Assembly (NCBI GenBank): GCA_934457415.1
Contig: CAKSHM010000001.1
Coordinates: 186,001-250,000, forward strand
Direction of reading: 5' to 3'
Origin: an uncultured Eubacteriales bacterium
GTDB taxonomy: Bacteria > Bacillota > Clostridia > Oscillospirales > Acutalibacteraceae
Length of the DNA stretch: 64,000 nucleotides
The notes under the pieces were generated by a model that saw only the letters and a program-made list of their open reading frames with translations, made no database searches and was not told the DNA's origin. Position 1 is the first letter of the stretch. The number at the start of each line of letters is the position of its first letter. Both the position numbers and the translations under genes were made by a program. Shown one piece after another: positions 63,775 to 64,000 of this stretch.

Positions 63775-64000
63775 ATGCGTAATTTCAAAAACCTTACAAG
63801 AAAAGAAAAAGCGGAATACATATCAATCTTGATTTTGTACCCGTTTTTTCTTATATTCAGCCGTCTCGGCAAAAGCTTTAAGTTTTTTGCGGACAGAAAG
63901 AGACAGCTTGTTGCAAGCGCTTTGTCGGTGGCAATAGTTCTTACAGCCATTCCTGCACTGTCTTTATCTGTCTTTGCAGGCACAACCGGCAGTACCAGCG
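63775..64000 (+). CDS. N-terminus of a secreted or surface protein (runs off the window)
   Basis: 75 codons are visible, starting MRNFKNLTRKEKAEY after ACGGAGAG. A long N-terminal extension with a hydrophobic patch (ISILILYPFFLIFSRLG) is followed by basic residues and a second hydrophobic stretch ending SVFAG, so a long signal peptide or two membrane helices is likely. It is divergent from the AgrC/AgrA-type pair and probably one of its targets. Confidence 0.6.
   Translation, partial: MRNFKNLTRKEKAEYISILILYPFFLIFSRLGKSFKFFADRKRQLVASALSVAIVLTAIPALSLSVFAGTTGSTS

Overview
The window looks like a chromosome segment of a low-to-moderate GC, anaerobic, spore-forming Clostridia, most likely of the Oscillospiraceae/Ruminococcus type. 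The grounds are sporulation genes (a DUF3794/LysM protein, spoVAD, both dipicolinate synthase subunits), a cohesin and a dockerin, GTP-type PEP carboxykinase, Gram-positive Shine-Dalgarno sites and near-consensus sigma-A promoters. The lineage is inferred from gene content; no rRNA, tRNA, CRISPR array or transposase was seen.

Layout. 1-2501: end of a DapF-like racemase gene, a TrpR-like regulator and a spore-associated DUF3794/LysM protein. 2509-7242: a cassette bounded by two ~110-bp direct repeats, holding an XRE regulator, a perfect 19-bp palindrome under a strong promoter, a very large collagen-like/LRR surface protein and an unknown 238-aa protein. 7393-27676: a YesM/YesN-type two-component system, then a long block with an ABC carbohydrate importer (two permeases and a lipoprotein), two membrane-anchored receptors (GLUG head; cohesin-like head), secreted sandwich-domain proteins, a 1716-aa pectate-lyase-fold protein ending in a type I dockerin, a second large secreted protein and a 46-aa peptide. 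Two promoters in this block share the same operator-like architecture with identical spacing.

27820-38337: GH20 hexosaminidase-like enzyme, MacB-like fused ABC transporter, class A PBP, CopA-type ATPase with HMA domains at both ends, and an orphan spoVAD. 38341-41875: repeat element, a second XRE regulator divergent from a SLOG-fold gene, then a long structured leader RNA before mgtE and an rluA-family gene. 41993-55098: housekeeping genes (pyk, spoVFA/spoVFB, cca, murC, alanyl-tRNA editing protein, prmA, prfB, an E2-like acyltransferase with a degenerate active site, fba, ppa) and an ABC exporter paired with a PqqD protein. 55253-64000: membrane protein, nnr, lipoprotein, DivIVA-like protein, pckG, a C-terminally short MocR regulator, an AgrC/AgrA-type two-component system and the start of a divergent secreted-protein gene.

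The most notable unit is 7393-27676. It reads as a polysaccharide-sensing, capture, degradation and import system built around a minimal cell-surface cohesin/dockerin pair. The flanked collagen-like cassette and the mgtE leader RNA are the next most interesting items.
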